64,000 nucleotides of DNA from Candidatus Thiodubiliella endoseptemdiera. GTDB lineage: Bacteria > Pseudomonadota > Gammaproteobacteria > PS1 > Pseudothioglobaceae. Positions 21,239-29,406 of this stretch are shown in pieces. Positions within the stretch are counted from its first letter, which is position 1, and the number at the start of each line of letters is the position of its first letter. Location of the stretch: the NCBI GenBank assembly GCA_013416635.1, contig JACCHT010000002.1, positions 434,001 through 498,000 on the forward strand, read 5' to 3'. A model generated the notes under the pieces. That model ran no database searches. It saw only the letters and a list, made by a program, of their open reading frames with translations, and was not told where the DNA came from. The position numbers and the translations under genes were made by a program.

Positions 21239-22651
21239 TTAAGCTTCCAAAACGATTTGATCGTTATATTCGTTTTGGTGTGTTTCTAGATAAGTCACAG
21301 CATTCGCAAGATTAATCTTTGTATAGCCAACAGGAGAACTAGGCGTTGGATTCGGTGATACGACATCACTCAAAGTTAAAGTTAAGTCATAAGTACTGGT
21401 AAACCCCTTATTGTAACCATCGTAATAATCTACTCCTACATAATAAGTACTGGTAAACCCCTTATTGTAACCATCGTAATAATCTACTCCTACATAATAA
21501 GTACCTGCATCCAATGTTTTTTGATAACCAATATCAACACTGCCCCACTCCCAACCGTTGTGAAGCGATTTACCGCTACTATCATAAAGGTTTAAGTCTA
21601 CATCGGAAGATAAGTTAGACAATAAGAAATCAACCTTGCCATTAGCACTCAACTCAAACTGAAAAAAGTCTTTATCGTCTGTTCCCTTAGTCACTGAATC
21701 TTGTAATAATTTAGCACCATTACTCAAAGTACCTAACTTATTGGCTGTTGCTATTGTGCCATCTGAATCAGGTGTCGGCACATGAGTCTCTGGTTCTGGT
21801 GTCTGCACCAAAGTGTCTTTATTAAATAAAGTTGTATCTGTAGTTGTTGTATCTGTAGTTGCAGTTGTTGCACCTTCATTAATGGTATACCCGCCTACTT
21901 TATCGCCAGTTTTTTGGATTAGATCTAAGAATTCTTCATCGGTTAATTTATGCCCTAATAAATCTATTGCTGCTTCTTGCAGGACTGCAGCAGAACCTGC
22001 AATAGTTGGCGCAGAAAAACTAGTGCCTGAAATTGAGTGTGCAATACCATTATTGTCAATCACATTGATATTTTCACCTAAGGCAGCAACATCAGTTAAA
22101 TCCTTATGCTGTTGCGAGAAACTGGTAAATTCACCATCCGCATTAGTAGCAGAAACTGAAATAACACTCTCACTAGAAGCCAAAAGATTAACACCGTCAC
22201 AACTATAAGATGCCTTACTGTTACCTGAAGCAACGGTAACAATCACACCTTTGTCGTCAAGTACCTGATATTCATCAGAACCTAACCAAGTAGTTGGCGT
22301 TTGTACATTGCCCAAACCCAAGGATAAATTAACTGCAGTAATACTATAAGCATCTGTGTTGGCAACCACCCATTGTAATGCTTTTTCAATATCAGAATTA
22401 TACGCACCTGATGAGCCATCTGAAAATACTTTTAAATGAATAATTTTAACACCAGAAGCCACATTTTGAGCAACATTCGCAACTTGTCCACCATGATTAC
22501 CGCCACTATTTATTGCGTCGTTGTCGTTGTCTGCAAAATCATAAGAATAAACAACATTGCTGTTAGTGTAACTAGTTGAAATACCTTGATCAATTATAAC
22601 GATGGTTTGCCCAGCACCTGTATATTTACCTGTGTAATTATCTAATTCCAT
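21239..22651 (-). CDS. Subtilisin-like serine protease (S8) with PPC domain, copy 1
   Basis: The 470-residue protein has catalytic Asp21 (IIDQG), His53 (GNHGGQV), oxyanion Asn in VASGNS (about 141-145) and the catalytic Ser of SGTSFSAP (211). One pre-peptidase C-terminal (PPC) domain follows (GTIATANKLGTL to TLTLSDV), then a short tail ending IVLEA. There is no N-terminal signal peptide or propeptide; the first residues are already the protease domain. Relative to copy 2, a deletion fused the linker after LVQT to the second PPC unit, and an 18-residue stretch ending NKGFTST is tandemly doubled. A GGAG ribosome-binding site precedes the ATG. Possible roles are secretion by a signal-less route or an intracellular protease. 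Confidence 0.88.
   Translation of the reverse strand: MELDNYTGKYTGAGQTIVIIDQGISTSYTNSNVVYSYDFADNDNDAINSGGNHGGQVANVAQNVASGVKIIHLKVFSDGSSGAYNSDIEKALQWVVANTDAYSITAVNLSLGLGNVQTPTTWLGSDEYQVLDDKGVIVTVASGNSKASYSCDGVNLLASSESVISVSATNADGEFTSFSQQHKDLTDVAALGENINVIDNNGIAHSISGTSFSAPTIAGSAAVLQEAAIDLLGHKLTDEEFLDLIQKTGDKVGGYTINEGATTATTDTTTTDTTLFNKDTLVQTPEPETHVPTPDSDGTIATANKLGTLSNGAKLLQDSVTKGTDDKDFFQFELSANGKVDFLLSNLSSDVDLNLYDSSGKSLHNGWEWGSVDIGYQKTLDAGTYYVGVDYYDGYNKGFTSTYYVGVDYYDGYNKGFTSTYDLTLTLSDVVSPNPTPSSPVGYTKINLANAVTYLETHQNEYNDQIVLEA
21390..21497 (-). repeat. 54-bp tandem duplication inside subtilase copy 1
   Basis: Two identical 54-bp units (21390-21443 and 21444-21497) encode the 18 residues YYVGVDYYDGYNKGFTST twice in frame. 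Copy 2 of the gene has single units, so this is a recent slippage or unequal-exchange event. Confidence 0.93.
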
Positions 22652-22731
22652 AATTTTATCTCCATTATTGTTAAGTTAGAAAAGATTATACACTATTTTT
22701 TTAAGACTTTTTCATAAATTTTATGCAAATA

Positions 22732-22892
22732 GAGACCTTTGCATAAATATGAATAATCATCAAAACGCCATCTTTCATCAAATTACAAACTTTTTAAAAA
22801 CACCCTTAGCCCTGCTAGGAGTGGATTTAAAAAATTTCCAATTTAATAAAATCTGTCATTTTGCTAATCATCCCTATTTATGCAAAGGTCTC
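22732..22892 (+). mobile_element. 161-bp MITE-like element, forward orientation (copy 6), nested
   Basis: The copy is full length, with target duplication AAATA on both sides. Its flanks rejoin into the older 184-bp element (left piece from about 22702, right piece 22893-23045), so it inserted into that element. Confidence 0.93.
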
Positions 22893-23045
22893 AAATAGAG
22901 ATGCTTATCAAAAATTCACTTTTCACCTACTTGACGATTTTTTAAATCCTGCCTTATCTCTGCTAGAACTGAGTTTAAGAAAATCACCAATTGAGCATTC
23001 TTATCAACACCTTTTTTTGAGGGGTAAAAATTGAATTTTACTAAA
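22893..23045. mobile_element. Right part of a disrupted 184-bp-type element
   Basis: The sequence from TTATCAAAAATTCACTTTTCAC to AATTGAATTTTACTA matches the interior at 20123-20306. Its left end is separated by MITE copy 6, with a degenerate terminus near 22702. Its right terminus is missing and is replaced by duplicated PrcB-like sequence, which marks the duplication junction. Confidence 0.65.
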
Positions 23046-23277
23046 TATCATGCCAAAAATCTTGCCATTCTTGGGCATTTTTCATAACGGCAAAGCGAGA
23101 TGAGTTATTGACTTGAGTATCAAAAATCCAGTTTTGACGAATATACTCGGGTGTTATTTCAAGGATTTGATTATTCATATTTTTTTGTTCAAAACTATTG
23201 GTGTTTATGGCATAAGTCACATTGCCTACAAAATAAAACAGCAGCAATAGTGCTGCTGTTTTTGCTAACTTTAGCAA
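23041..23277 (-). pseudogene. PrcB-like secreted protein, copy 2, C-terminus lost
   Basis: A TTG start at 23277, 3 bp after the subtilase stop, gives an intact signal peptide (LAKTAALLLLFYFVGNVTYA) and the first half of the PrcB-like domain up to EWQDFWHDI. It is then cut by the remnant of the 184-bp element. Copy 1 has the opposite damage, so neither locus has a complete gene as written. Confidence 0.65.
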
Positions 23278-23280
23278 CGC

Positions 23281-25068
23281 TTAAGCTTCCAAAACGATTT
23301 GATCGTTATATTCGTTTTGGTGTGTTTCTAGATAAGTCACAGCATTCGCAAGATTAATCTTTGTATAGCCAACAGGAGAACTAGGCGTTGGATTCGGTGA
23401 TACGACATCACTCAAAGTTAAAGTTAAGTCATAAGTACTAGTAAACCCCTTATTGTAACCATCGTAATAATCTACTCCTACATAATAAGTACCTGCATCC
23501 AATGTTTTTTGATAACCAATATCAACACTGCCCCACTCCCAACCGTTGTGAAGCGATTTACCGCTACTATCATAAAGGTTTAAGTCTACATCGGAAGATA
23601 AGTTAGACAATAAGAAATCAACCTTGCCATTAGCACTCAACTCAAACTGAAAAAAGTCTTTATCGTCTGTTTCCTTAGTCACTGAATCTTGTAATAATTT
23701 AGCACCATTACTCAAAGTACCTAACTTATTGGCTGTTGCTATTGTGCCATCTGAATTAGGTGTCGGCACAGGAGTCTCTGGTTCTGGAGCAGGAGACACA
23801 TCACTCAAAGTTAAACTCAAATCATAAGTGCTAGTGACTCCTTTATTGTAACCATCGTAATAATCTACTCCTACATAATAAGTACCTGCATCCAATGTTT
23901 TTTGATAACCAATATCAACACTGCCCCACTCCCAACCGATGTGAAGCAATTTACCGCTACTATCATAAAGGTTTAAGTCTACATCGGAAGATAAGTTAGA
24001 CAATAAGAAATCAACCTTGCCATTAGCGCTCAACTCAAACTGAAAAAAGTCTTTATCGTCTGTTTCCTTAGTCACTGAATCTTGTAATAATTTAACACCT
24101 GCGGTTAATGCACCAATTTTTTGAGCGGTTAGAATTGTGCCATCATCTACAACAAGCCCTGGGTCAGTTTTAGGAATAATAACTTGTGGCACCTCTACTG
24201 CCGCCCCTGCTGATTGTGTCTGCACCAAAGTGTCTTTATTAAATAAAGTTGTATTTGTAGTTGTTGTATTTGTAGTTGTAGTTGTTGCACCTTCATTAAT
24301 GGTATACCCGCCTACTTTATCGCCAGTTTTTTGTATTAGATCTAAGAATTCTTCATCGGTTAATTGATGCCCTAATAAATCCATTGCTGCTTCTTGCAGG
24401 ACTGCAGCAGAACCTGCAATGGTTGGCGCAGAAAAACTAGTGCCTGAAATTGAGTGTGCAATACCATTATTATCAATCACATTGATATTTTTACCTAAGG
24501 CAGCAACATCAGTTAAATCCTTATGCTGTTGCGAGAAACTGGTAAATTCACCATTCTCATTAGTAGCAGAAACTGAAATAACACTCTCACTAGAAGCCAT
24601 ATAATTAACACCGTCATAACTATAAGATGCCTTACTGTTACCTGAAGCAACGGTAACAATCACACCTTTGTCGTCAAGTGCCTGATATTCATCAGAACCT
24701 GACCAAGTAGTTGGCGTTTGTACATTGCCCGAACCCAAGGATAAATTAACTGCAGTAATATTATAAGCATCTGTGTTGGCAACCACCCATTGTAATGCTT
24801 CTTCAATATTAGAAGAATACGCAACTGATGAGCCATCTGAAAATACTTTTAAATGAATAATTTTAACACCAGAAGCCACATTTTGAGCAACATTCGCAAC
24901 TTGTCCACCATGATTACCGCCACTATTTATTGCGTCGTTGTCGTTGTCTGCAAAATCATAAGAATAAACAACATTGCTGTTAGTGTAACTAGTTGAAATA
25001 CCTTGATCAATTATAACGATGGTTTGCCCAGCACCTGTATATTTACCTGTGTAATTATCTAATTCCAT
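23281..25068 (-). CDS. Subtilisin-like serine protease (S8) with two PPC domains, copy 2
   Basis: The 595-residue protein has the same protease domain as copy 1 (Asp21, His53, Asn144, Ser211), then a Thr-rich linker (ATTTTTNTTTTNTT), two PPC domains (about residues 310-410 and 430-540) joined by a PEPETPVPTPNSDG spacer, and a C-terminal tail ending IVLEA. PPC domains usually assist secretion or substrate binding and are cut off extracellular proteases. There is no signal peptide; secretion through a C-terminal signal is possible but not shown. It is probably the ancestral form of the pair. The leader upstream carries a MITE at 25149. Confidence 0.9.
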   Translation of the reverse strand: MELDNYTGKYTGAGQTIVIIDQGISTSYTNSNVVYSYDFADNDNDAINSGGNHGGQVANVAQNVASGVKIIHLKVFSDGSSVAYSSNIEEALQWVVANTDAYNITAVNLSLGSGNVQTPTTWSGSDEYQALDDKGVIVTVASGNSKASYSYDGVNYMASSESVISVSATNENGEFTSFSQQHKDLTDVAALGKNINVIDNNGIAHSISGTSFSAPTIAGSAAVLQEAAMDLLGHQLTDEEFLDLIQKTGDKVGGYTINEGATTTTTNTTTTNTTLFNKDTLVQTQSAGAAVEVPQVIIPKTDPGLVVDDGTILTAQKIGALTAGVKLLQDSVTKETDDKDFFQFELSANGKVDFLLSNLSSDVDLNLYDSSGKLLHIGWEWGSVDIGYQKTLDAGTYYVGVDYYDGYNKGVTSTYDLSLTLSDVSPAPEPETPVPTPNSDGTIATANKLGTLSNGAKLLQDSVTKETDDKDFFQFELSANGKVDFLLSNLSSDVDLNLYDSSGKSLHNGWEWGSVDIGYQKTLDAGTYYVGVDYYDGYNKGFTSTYDLTLTLSDVVSPNPTPSSPVGYTKINLANAVTYLETHQNEYNDQIVLEA

Positions 25069-25148
25069 AATTTTATCTCCATTATTGTTAAGTTAGAAAA
25101 GATTGTACACTATTTTTTTAAGACTTTTTCATAAATTTTATGCAAATA

Positions 25149-25309
25149 GAGACCTTTGCATAAATATGAATAATCATCAAAACGCCATCTTTCATCAAAT
25201 TACAAACTTTTTAAAAACACCCTTAGCCCTGCTAGGAGTGGATTTAAAAAATTTCCAATTTAATAAAATCTGTCATTTTGCTAATCATCCCTATTTATGC
25301 AAAGGTCTC
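25149..25309 (+). mobile_element. 161-bp MITE-like element, forward orientation (copy 7)
   Basis: The copy is full length with perfect ends. The left flank AAATA is the same as that of copy 6 because it belongs to the duplicated block; the right flank AATTT differs, so there is no target duplication. The sequence TTTATATAAAGGTCT just beyond (25312-25326) looks like one more worn terminal repeat. Confidence 0.93.
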
Positions 25310-25336
25310 AATTTATATAAAGGTCTTTATTTGTTA

Positions 25337-25789
25337 TTAAAAAGAATGATTAATTTGTTCAAAGTCGAATCCACGAGATTGTAAAAAGCGTTGTTGTTTG
25401 GATTTTTCTTTGTAATTACTGGGTGCTTCTTCTCCGTATTTTCTAATTCTAATGTTTTTTGCTAAAGCAAAAAAATCATGCTCTGATAAATCAAAATGTT
25501 CTATGCCTCGTTGTCGTAAATCCATAGCAATTTTAATTGGACCTTTGCCTTGGTTAAAACGCATTTGTATAAATTCATTGGTAAAGCGTTCATCAGATTG
25601 ATAATTCTCTTTTTTAAGTTTCTCTAATGCCAGGGTAACTTCGTCGTCTTCGTGCCATTGAATGAGTTTTTTATAAAGCTCCACATAAGAATGCTCGCGT
25701 TTTACGAGCATTTCCATAGCACTATTGTAAGCGGTTCTACTCAGCGTCTTTAGCGTTAGCCTTTGGTTTGGCTTTCGCTTCCTCTTCAT
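25337..25789 (-). CDS. recX: Regulatory protein RecX
   Basis: The 150-residue helical protein contains the tandem three-helix repeats of Rec[47 protein letters not shown] and [11 protein letters not shown]. It binds RecA filaments and modulates recombination. The frame begins at 25789 and overlaps the recA 3' end by 53 bp; an ATG at 25717 (EMLVKREHS) is a shorter alternative. Its position just after recA is standard. Confidence 0.88.
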   Translation of the reverse strand: MKRKRKPNQRLTLKTLSRTAYNSAMEMLVKREHSYVELYKKLIQWHEDDEVTLALEKLKKENYQSDERFTNEFIQMRFNQGKGPIKIAMDLRQRGIEHFDLSEHDFFALAKNIRIRKYGEEAPSNYKEKSKQQRFLQSRGFDFEQINHSF

Positions 25790-26780
25790 CCGAACCTAAA
25801 ACGATGGCTTTAATTTTCGCTTCTAAATCAGCACACATTTCTGGATGCTCTTTTAAATAATCGCGTGCTTTGTCTTTGCCTTGTCCAATTCTTTCTGTGC
25901 CAACACTATACCAAGCCCCTGCTTTTTCTACCAACTCGTGCTTAACACCTAAGTCAATGATTTCACTTTCACGAGAGATGCCTTCGTTGTAAAGAATTTG
26001 GAATTCTGCTTGTTTGAATGGTGGTGCGACTTTATTTTTCAACACTTTAACACGGGTTTCGTTACCCATAATTTCATCGCCTTTCTTAATAGCACCGATA
26101 CGGCGAATGTCTAAACGCACGGATGCATAGAATTTCAAAGCATTGCCACCCGTAGTGGTTTCAGGGTTGCCAAACATTACGCCAATCTTCATTCTTAATT
26201 GATTAATAAAAATAACCATCGTATTGGTTTTCTTAATATTAGCAGTTAATTTTCTCAAGGCCTGAGACATTAAACGCGCTTGCAAACCCATATGCGATGC
26301 ACCCATTTCGCCTTCAATTTCTGCTTTTGGCGTGAGTGCAGCTACCGAGTCTATCACCACAATATCAACACTACCTGAACGCACTAACATATCCGTGATT
26401 TCCAACGCTTGCTCGCCTGTATCAGGCTGAGAAATCAACAAGTCATCTGTATTGACACCCAATTTTCTTGCATATTGTGGATCTAGGGCATGCTCTGCGT
26501 CAATAAAGGCAGCTGTGCCGCCGAGTTTTTGCATTTCTGCAATTACATGTAAGGTTAAAGTGGTTTTACCTGAAGATTCAGGACCATAAATTTCAATCAC
26601 GCGCCCTTTTGGCAAACCGCCGATGCCGAGTGCAATATCTAAACTTAGGCTGCCCGTAGAAACGGCTTCAATGTCTGAACTTGCTTCTTCATCACCAAGA
26701 AACATCACCGATCCTTTGCCAAATTGTTTGTCAATCTGTGCTAATGCTGATTTTAGAGCTTGTTTTTTCTGCTCATCCAT
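25737..26780 (-). CDS. recA: Recombinase RecA
   Basis: The 347-residue protein begins [20 protein letters not shown]. It has Walker [10 protein letters not shown] (66-74), Walker [13 protein letters not shown], and the DNA-binding loops L1 ([14 protein letters not shown]) and L2 ([13 protein letters not shown]). It catalyses strand exchange and SOS induction. The ATG at 26780 is preceded by AGGAGAAAC; the upstream extension to 26855 lacks homology and was rejected. The acidic C-terminal tail is present. Confidence 0.97.
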   Translation of the reverse strand: MDEQKKQALKSALAQIDKQFGKGSVMFLGDEEASSDIEAVSTGSLSLDIALGIGGLPKGRVIEIYGPESSGKTTLTLHVIAEMQKLGGTAAFIDAEHALDPQYARKLGVNTDDLLISQPDTGEQALEITDMLVRSGSVDIVVIDSVAALTPKAEIEGEMGASHMGLQARLMSQALRKLTANIKKTNTMVIFINQLRMKIGVMFGNPETTTGGNALKFYASVRLDIRRIGAIKKGDEIMGNETRVKVLKNKVAPPFKQAEFQILYNEGISRESEIIDLGVKHELVEKAGAWYSVGTERIGQGKDKARDYLKEHPEMCADLEAKIKAIVLGSDEEEAKAKPKANAKDAE

Positions 26781-26836
26781 AATGTTTCTCCTTAGGTTAA
26801 AATAAGCGTTTAATTTTACGAGTAATTGGATACATT

Positions 26837-27883
26837 GTGGTAACTTTTTCAACAAATGACACGCAATTTATGTCGCTGGCACTCAAACTTGCTCGCAAGG
26901 GGCAATATGGCGTCCAATCTAACCCGATGGTGGGTTGTGTAATTGTCAAAAATGGGGAAATTATTGCTGATGGCTATCATCAAACTTTTGGCGAAGCCCA
27001 TGCAGAAATTGATGCATTAACAAAAATTAACCATCAGGCAAACGATGCAACGCTATATGTCACTTTGGAGCCCTGTGCACATCAAGGAAAAACACCGCCA
27101 TGTGTGCAAGCGATTATTGATGCAGGTGTTGAATCCGTGGTGATTGCTACGCTTGACCCTAATCCTTTGGTAAGTGGCAAGGGTATAGCAATGTTAAAAG
27201 ACGCAGGTATTGTTGTTAAAATCGGGTTACTTGAAGATGAAGCCAAGCAACTAAATCGTACTTTTATCAAGCGAATGAAAACCAATTTACCTTTTGTAAC
27301 TTGCAAAATTGCCATGAGTTTGGATGGAAAAACGGCAATGGCATCAGGTGAAAGCAAATGGATTACGGGTGAGTCAGCAAGAGCAGATGTGCAAAAATTA
27401 CGCGCCCAACATCAGGCAATTATGACAGGTTCTGGCACTATATTAGATGACAATCCATCAATGACTGTGCGCCTTGATACGCTTAATAGTCAGCCATTAC
27501 GCGTAGTGGTGGATGGTAAAAACCAAATTACTGACATGAGTTTGAATATTTTTTCAACTGATGCTGAAACACAAGTTTTTAACACTGAGAATACCAAAGT
27601 CAATAGTGTTGGAAAATTAGATTTAAACGATATTCTCTCGCAATTAGCAATCCAAGGTGTTAATAGTATTTTACTTGAAACAGGGCCTCATTTGATTGGC
27701 GCAATGGTGGGTGCAGGATTAGTGGATGAATTCATTATTTATATGGCACCGATATTAATGGGCAATGGCGCCAATTCAATGATAAATCTGCCAATTCAAA
27801 CAATGGGCGACAAATTAGCACTCACTATTAAAGATATTAGAATGGTTGGCGAAGACATCAAAATAACAGCAATACTAAAATGA
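26837..27883 (+). CDS. ribD: Riboflavin biosynthesis bifunctional deaminase/reductase RibD
   Basis: The 348-residue protein deaminates and then reduces the pyrimidine intermediate of riboflavin synthesis. The N-terminal cytidine-deaminase fold has HAE (55-57) and [11 protein letters not shown] (79-89) for zinc. The C-terminal reductase domain starts near [13 protein letters not shown] and has [17 protein letters not shown] at 26837 is taken as the start; an ATG 33 bp downstream is possible but would clip the domain. Its stop overlaps the coaBC start (ATGA). Confidence 0.95.
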   Translation: MVTFSTNDTQFMSLALKLARKGQYGVQSNPMVGCVIVKNGEIIADGYHQTFGEAHAEIDALTKINHQANDATLYVTLEPCAHQGKTPPCVQAIIDAGVESVVIATLDPNPLVSGKGIAMLKDAGIVVKIGLLEDEAKQLNRTFIKRMKTNLPFVTCKIAMSLDGKTAMASGESKWITGESARADVQKLRAQHQAIMTGSGTILDDNPSMTVRLDTLNSQPLRVVVDGKNQITDMSLNIFSTDAETQVFNTENTKVNSVGKLDLNDILSQLAIQGVNSILLETGPHLIGAMVGAGLVDEFIIYMAPILMGNGANSMINLPIQTMGDKLALTIKDIRMVGEDIKITAILK

Positions 27884-29073
27884 AAACACTTACCAATAAA
27901 AATGTTATTTTAGGTGTGAGTGGCTCAATTGCTGCTTATAAAGCCCCTGATATCGTGCGTCGCTTGCAGGATTTGGGTGCGGAGGTGCGTGTGGTTTTGA
28001 CGCAATCTGGCTCGCAATTTGTGACTGAATTGTCTTTGCAAGTAACCTCTAAAAATAAAGTACATCATAATTTGTGGGATAAAGAAGCTGAGTTGTCAAT
28101 GGGACATATTGAATTGGCAAAATGGGCAGATGCTATTTTAATTGCCCCTGCAAGTGCTAATACTATTGCCAATTTGGCGTTAGGTAAGGCGAATGACTTA
28201 CTCAGTAGCGTAGTTTTAGCAAATGATTGTCCGCTACTGATTGCCCCTGCGATGAATCAACAAATGTATAGAGCTGACAGTGTGCAAGAAAATTTAAATA
28301 CTTTAATTAGGCAACAAGCAACCATTATTCAACCTGAGAGTGGCGAACAAGCCTGTGGTGATATTGGTGAAGGGCGTTTGGCTGAGTCTGTGGATATTGC
28401 TCAACAAGTGAGTATGCTTTTTCAAAGCACCAAGTTGAGCGGCAAAAAAGTATTGATTACCCTAGGTGCGACGATTGAAGCGATTGATCCTGTGAGATTT
28501 TTATCCAATCATTCAAGTGGCAAGATGGGCTCGGCATTATCTGATGCTTGTATCGAAGCGGGTGCGCAAGTAACTTTAATTCACGGCAATATTGGTATCA
28601 ATCTCAACCCAAAAGCGACTGCAATTTCAGCGATGAGTGCCGAGCAAATGTATCAAGCAGTAATGTCAAATATTGCCGGGCAAGACATTTTTATTGCCTG
28701 TGCTGCAGTGAGTGATTATTGCATTAAAAATGTTGAAAAAAACAAGATTAAAAAGTTAAATGAAAATCTAATTTTGGAATTAACACCAACCAAAGACATT
28801 TTAAAAAAAGTCTGTCAATTAACACAAAAACCAATCTGTATCGGCTTTGCTGCAGAGACCCAAAATTTGACTGAAAATGCTAAAAATAAGTTAAAAAACA
28901 AAGGGTGTGATGCAATTATTTTAAATGATGTTTCTAAGCCCGATTTTGGCTTCAAAAGTGATAAAAATGAAGTGCTATTTTTGACTACAAAAAACAGTCA
29001 AAAAATCGAAAAAAATAGCAAACAAAAAATTGCTCGAAAGATTATTGATGTATTAACTGAAAAATTTTTATAA
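27880..29073 (+). CDS. coaBC: Phosphopantothenoylcysteine synthetase/decarboxylase CoaBC
   Basis: The 397-residue bifunctional enzyme makes 4'-phosphopantetheine for coenzyme A. The N-terminal flavin decarboxylase has ILGVSGSIAAYKAPD, the catalytic His region (KWADAILIAPASANTIAN), PAMNQQMY and the Cys of GEQACGDIGEGRL. The C-terminal synthetase has VLITLGATIEAIDPVRF and the conserved IKKLNENLILELTPTKDIL. The gene is intact and coupled to ribD. Confidence 0.95.
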   Translation: MKTLTNKNVILGVSGSIAAYKAPDIVRRLQDLGAEVRVVLTQSGSQFVTELSLQVTSKNKVHHNLWDKEAELSMGHIELAKWADAILIAPASANTIANLALGKANDLLSSVVLANDCPLLIAPAMNQQMYRADSVQENLNTLIRQQATIIQPESGEQACGDIGEGRLAESVDIAQQVSMLFQSTKLSGKKVLITLGATIEAIDPVRFLSNHSSGKMGSALSDACIEAGAQVTLIHGNIGINLNPKATAISAMSAEQMYQAVMSNIAGQDIFIACAAVSDYCIKNVEKNKIKKLNENLILELTPTKDILKKVCQLTQKPICIGFAAETQNLTENAKNKLKNKGCDAIILNDVSKPDFGFKSDKNEVLFLTTKNSQKIEKNSKQKIARKIIDVLTEKFL

Positions 29074-29109
29074 ACACACTAAAACCTTGTTAAATCAACA
29101 CTCAAGAAA

Positions 29110-29133
29110 GTTACCCACAAAACTGTGGATAAC
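29110..29133. promoter_or_regulatory. Inverted pair of DnaA-box-like sites in a 333-bp AT-rich gap
   Basis: The gap 29074-29406 holds GTTACCCACA and TGTGGATAAC separated by 4 bp. The second is a perfect DnaA box (TTATCCACA on the minus strand) and the first has one mismatch. A very AT-rich stretch with TTTTTTATCGTTAAAAATCA-like tracts follows. The gap has no gene. It may be a DnaA-titration site, an origin-like element or chance. Confidence 0.45.
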
Positions 29134-29406
29134 TCTGTGAACATCTTCATTAAAATAGCAAAAAATGTTGATAGATTGCGATTTCTTATAATTTTGTATA
29201 AAAATTAATCAACTATTTTTTATCGTTAAAAATCAATAATTTATAAAAAATAGTTAGAAGTAATATTCTGTGTTAATGTGACAATTTAACTTTTATTTCG
29301 TTATAGGGGAAAACTTTTACTGTTTCACGCATTAAATCAAGTGTTTCATAGGTTATTATAAAATAATAATACGATTAACGCTCAACTTAATTACCGTGTC
29401 ATTTTA

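Larger units (their letters stand above)
21002..22892. repeat. Large duplication, copy A (subtilase, PrcB start, MITE)
   Basis: This block is nearly identical to 23045-25309 in the same orientation, except that copy A lacks one PPC repeat and has a 54-bp tandem gain. The similarity starts at ATATCATGCC in the PrcB-like gene and runs through the subtilase, its leader and the adjoining 161-bp element. Confidence 0.9.
23045..25309. repeat. Large duplication, copy B (subtilase, PrcB start, MITE)
   Basis: This is the partner of 21002-22892, in direct orientation. It contains the longer subtilase gene with two PPC units and ends at a 161-bp element whose right flank differs from that of copy A. 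Confidence 0.9.

Noticed and set aside
25103-25384. Open frame of 93 codons on the plus strand
   Set aside because: It consists mainly of the internal reading frame of an element copy and has no independent support.
26781-26855. Longer N-terminus for RecA
   Set aside because: The extra residues do not match RecA, and the ATG at 26780 has AGGAGAAAC in front.
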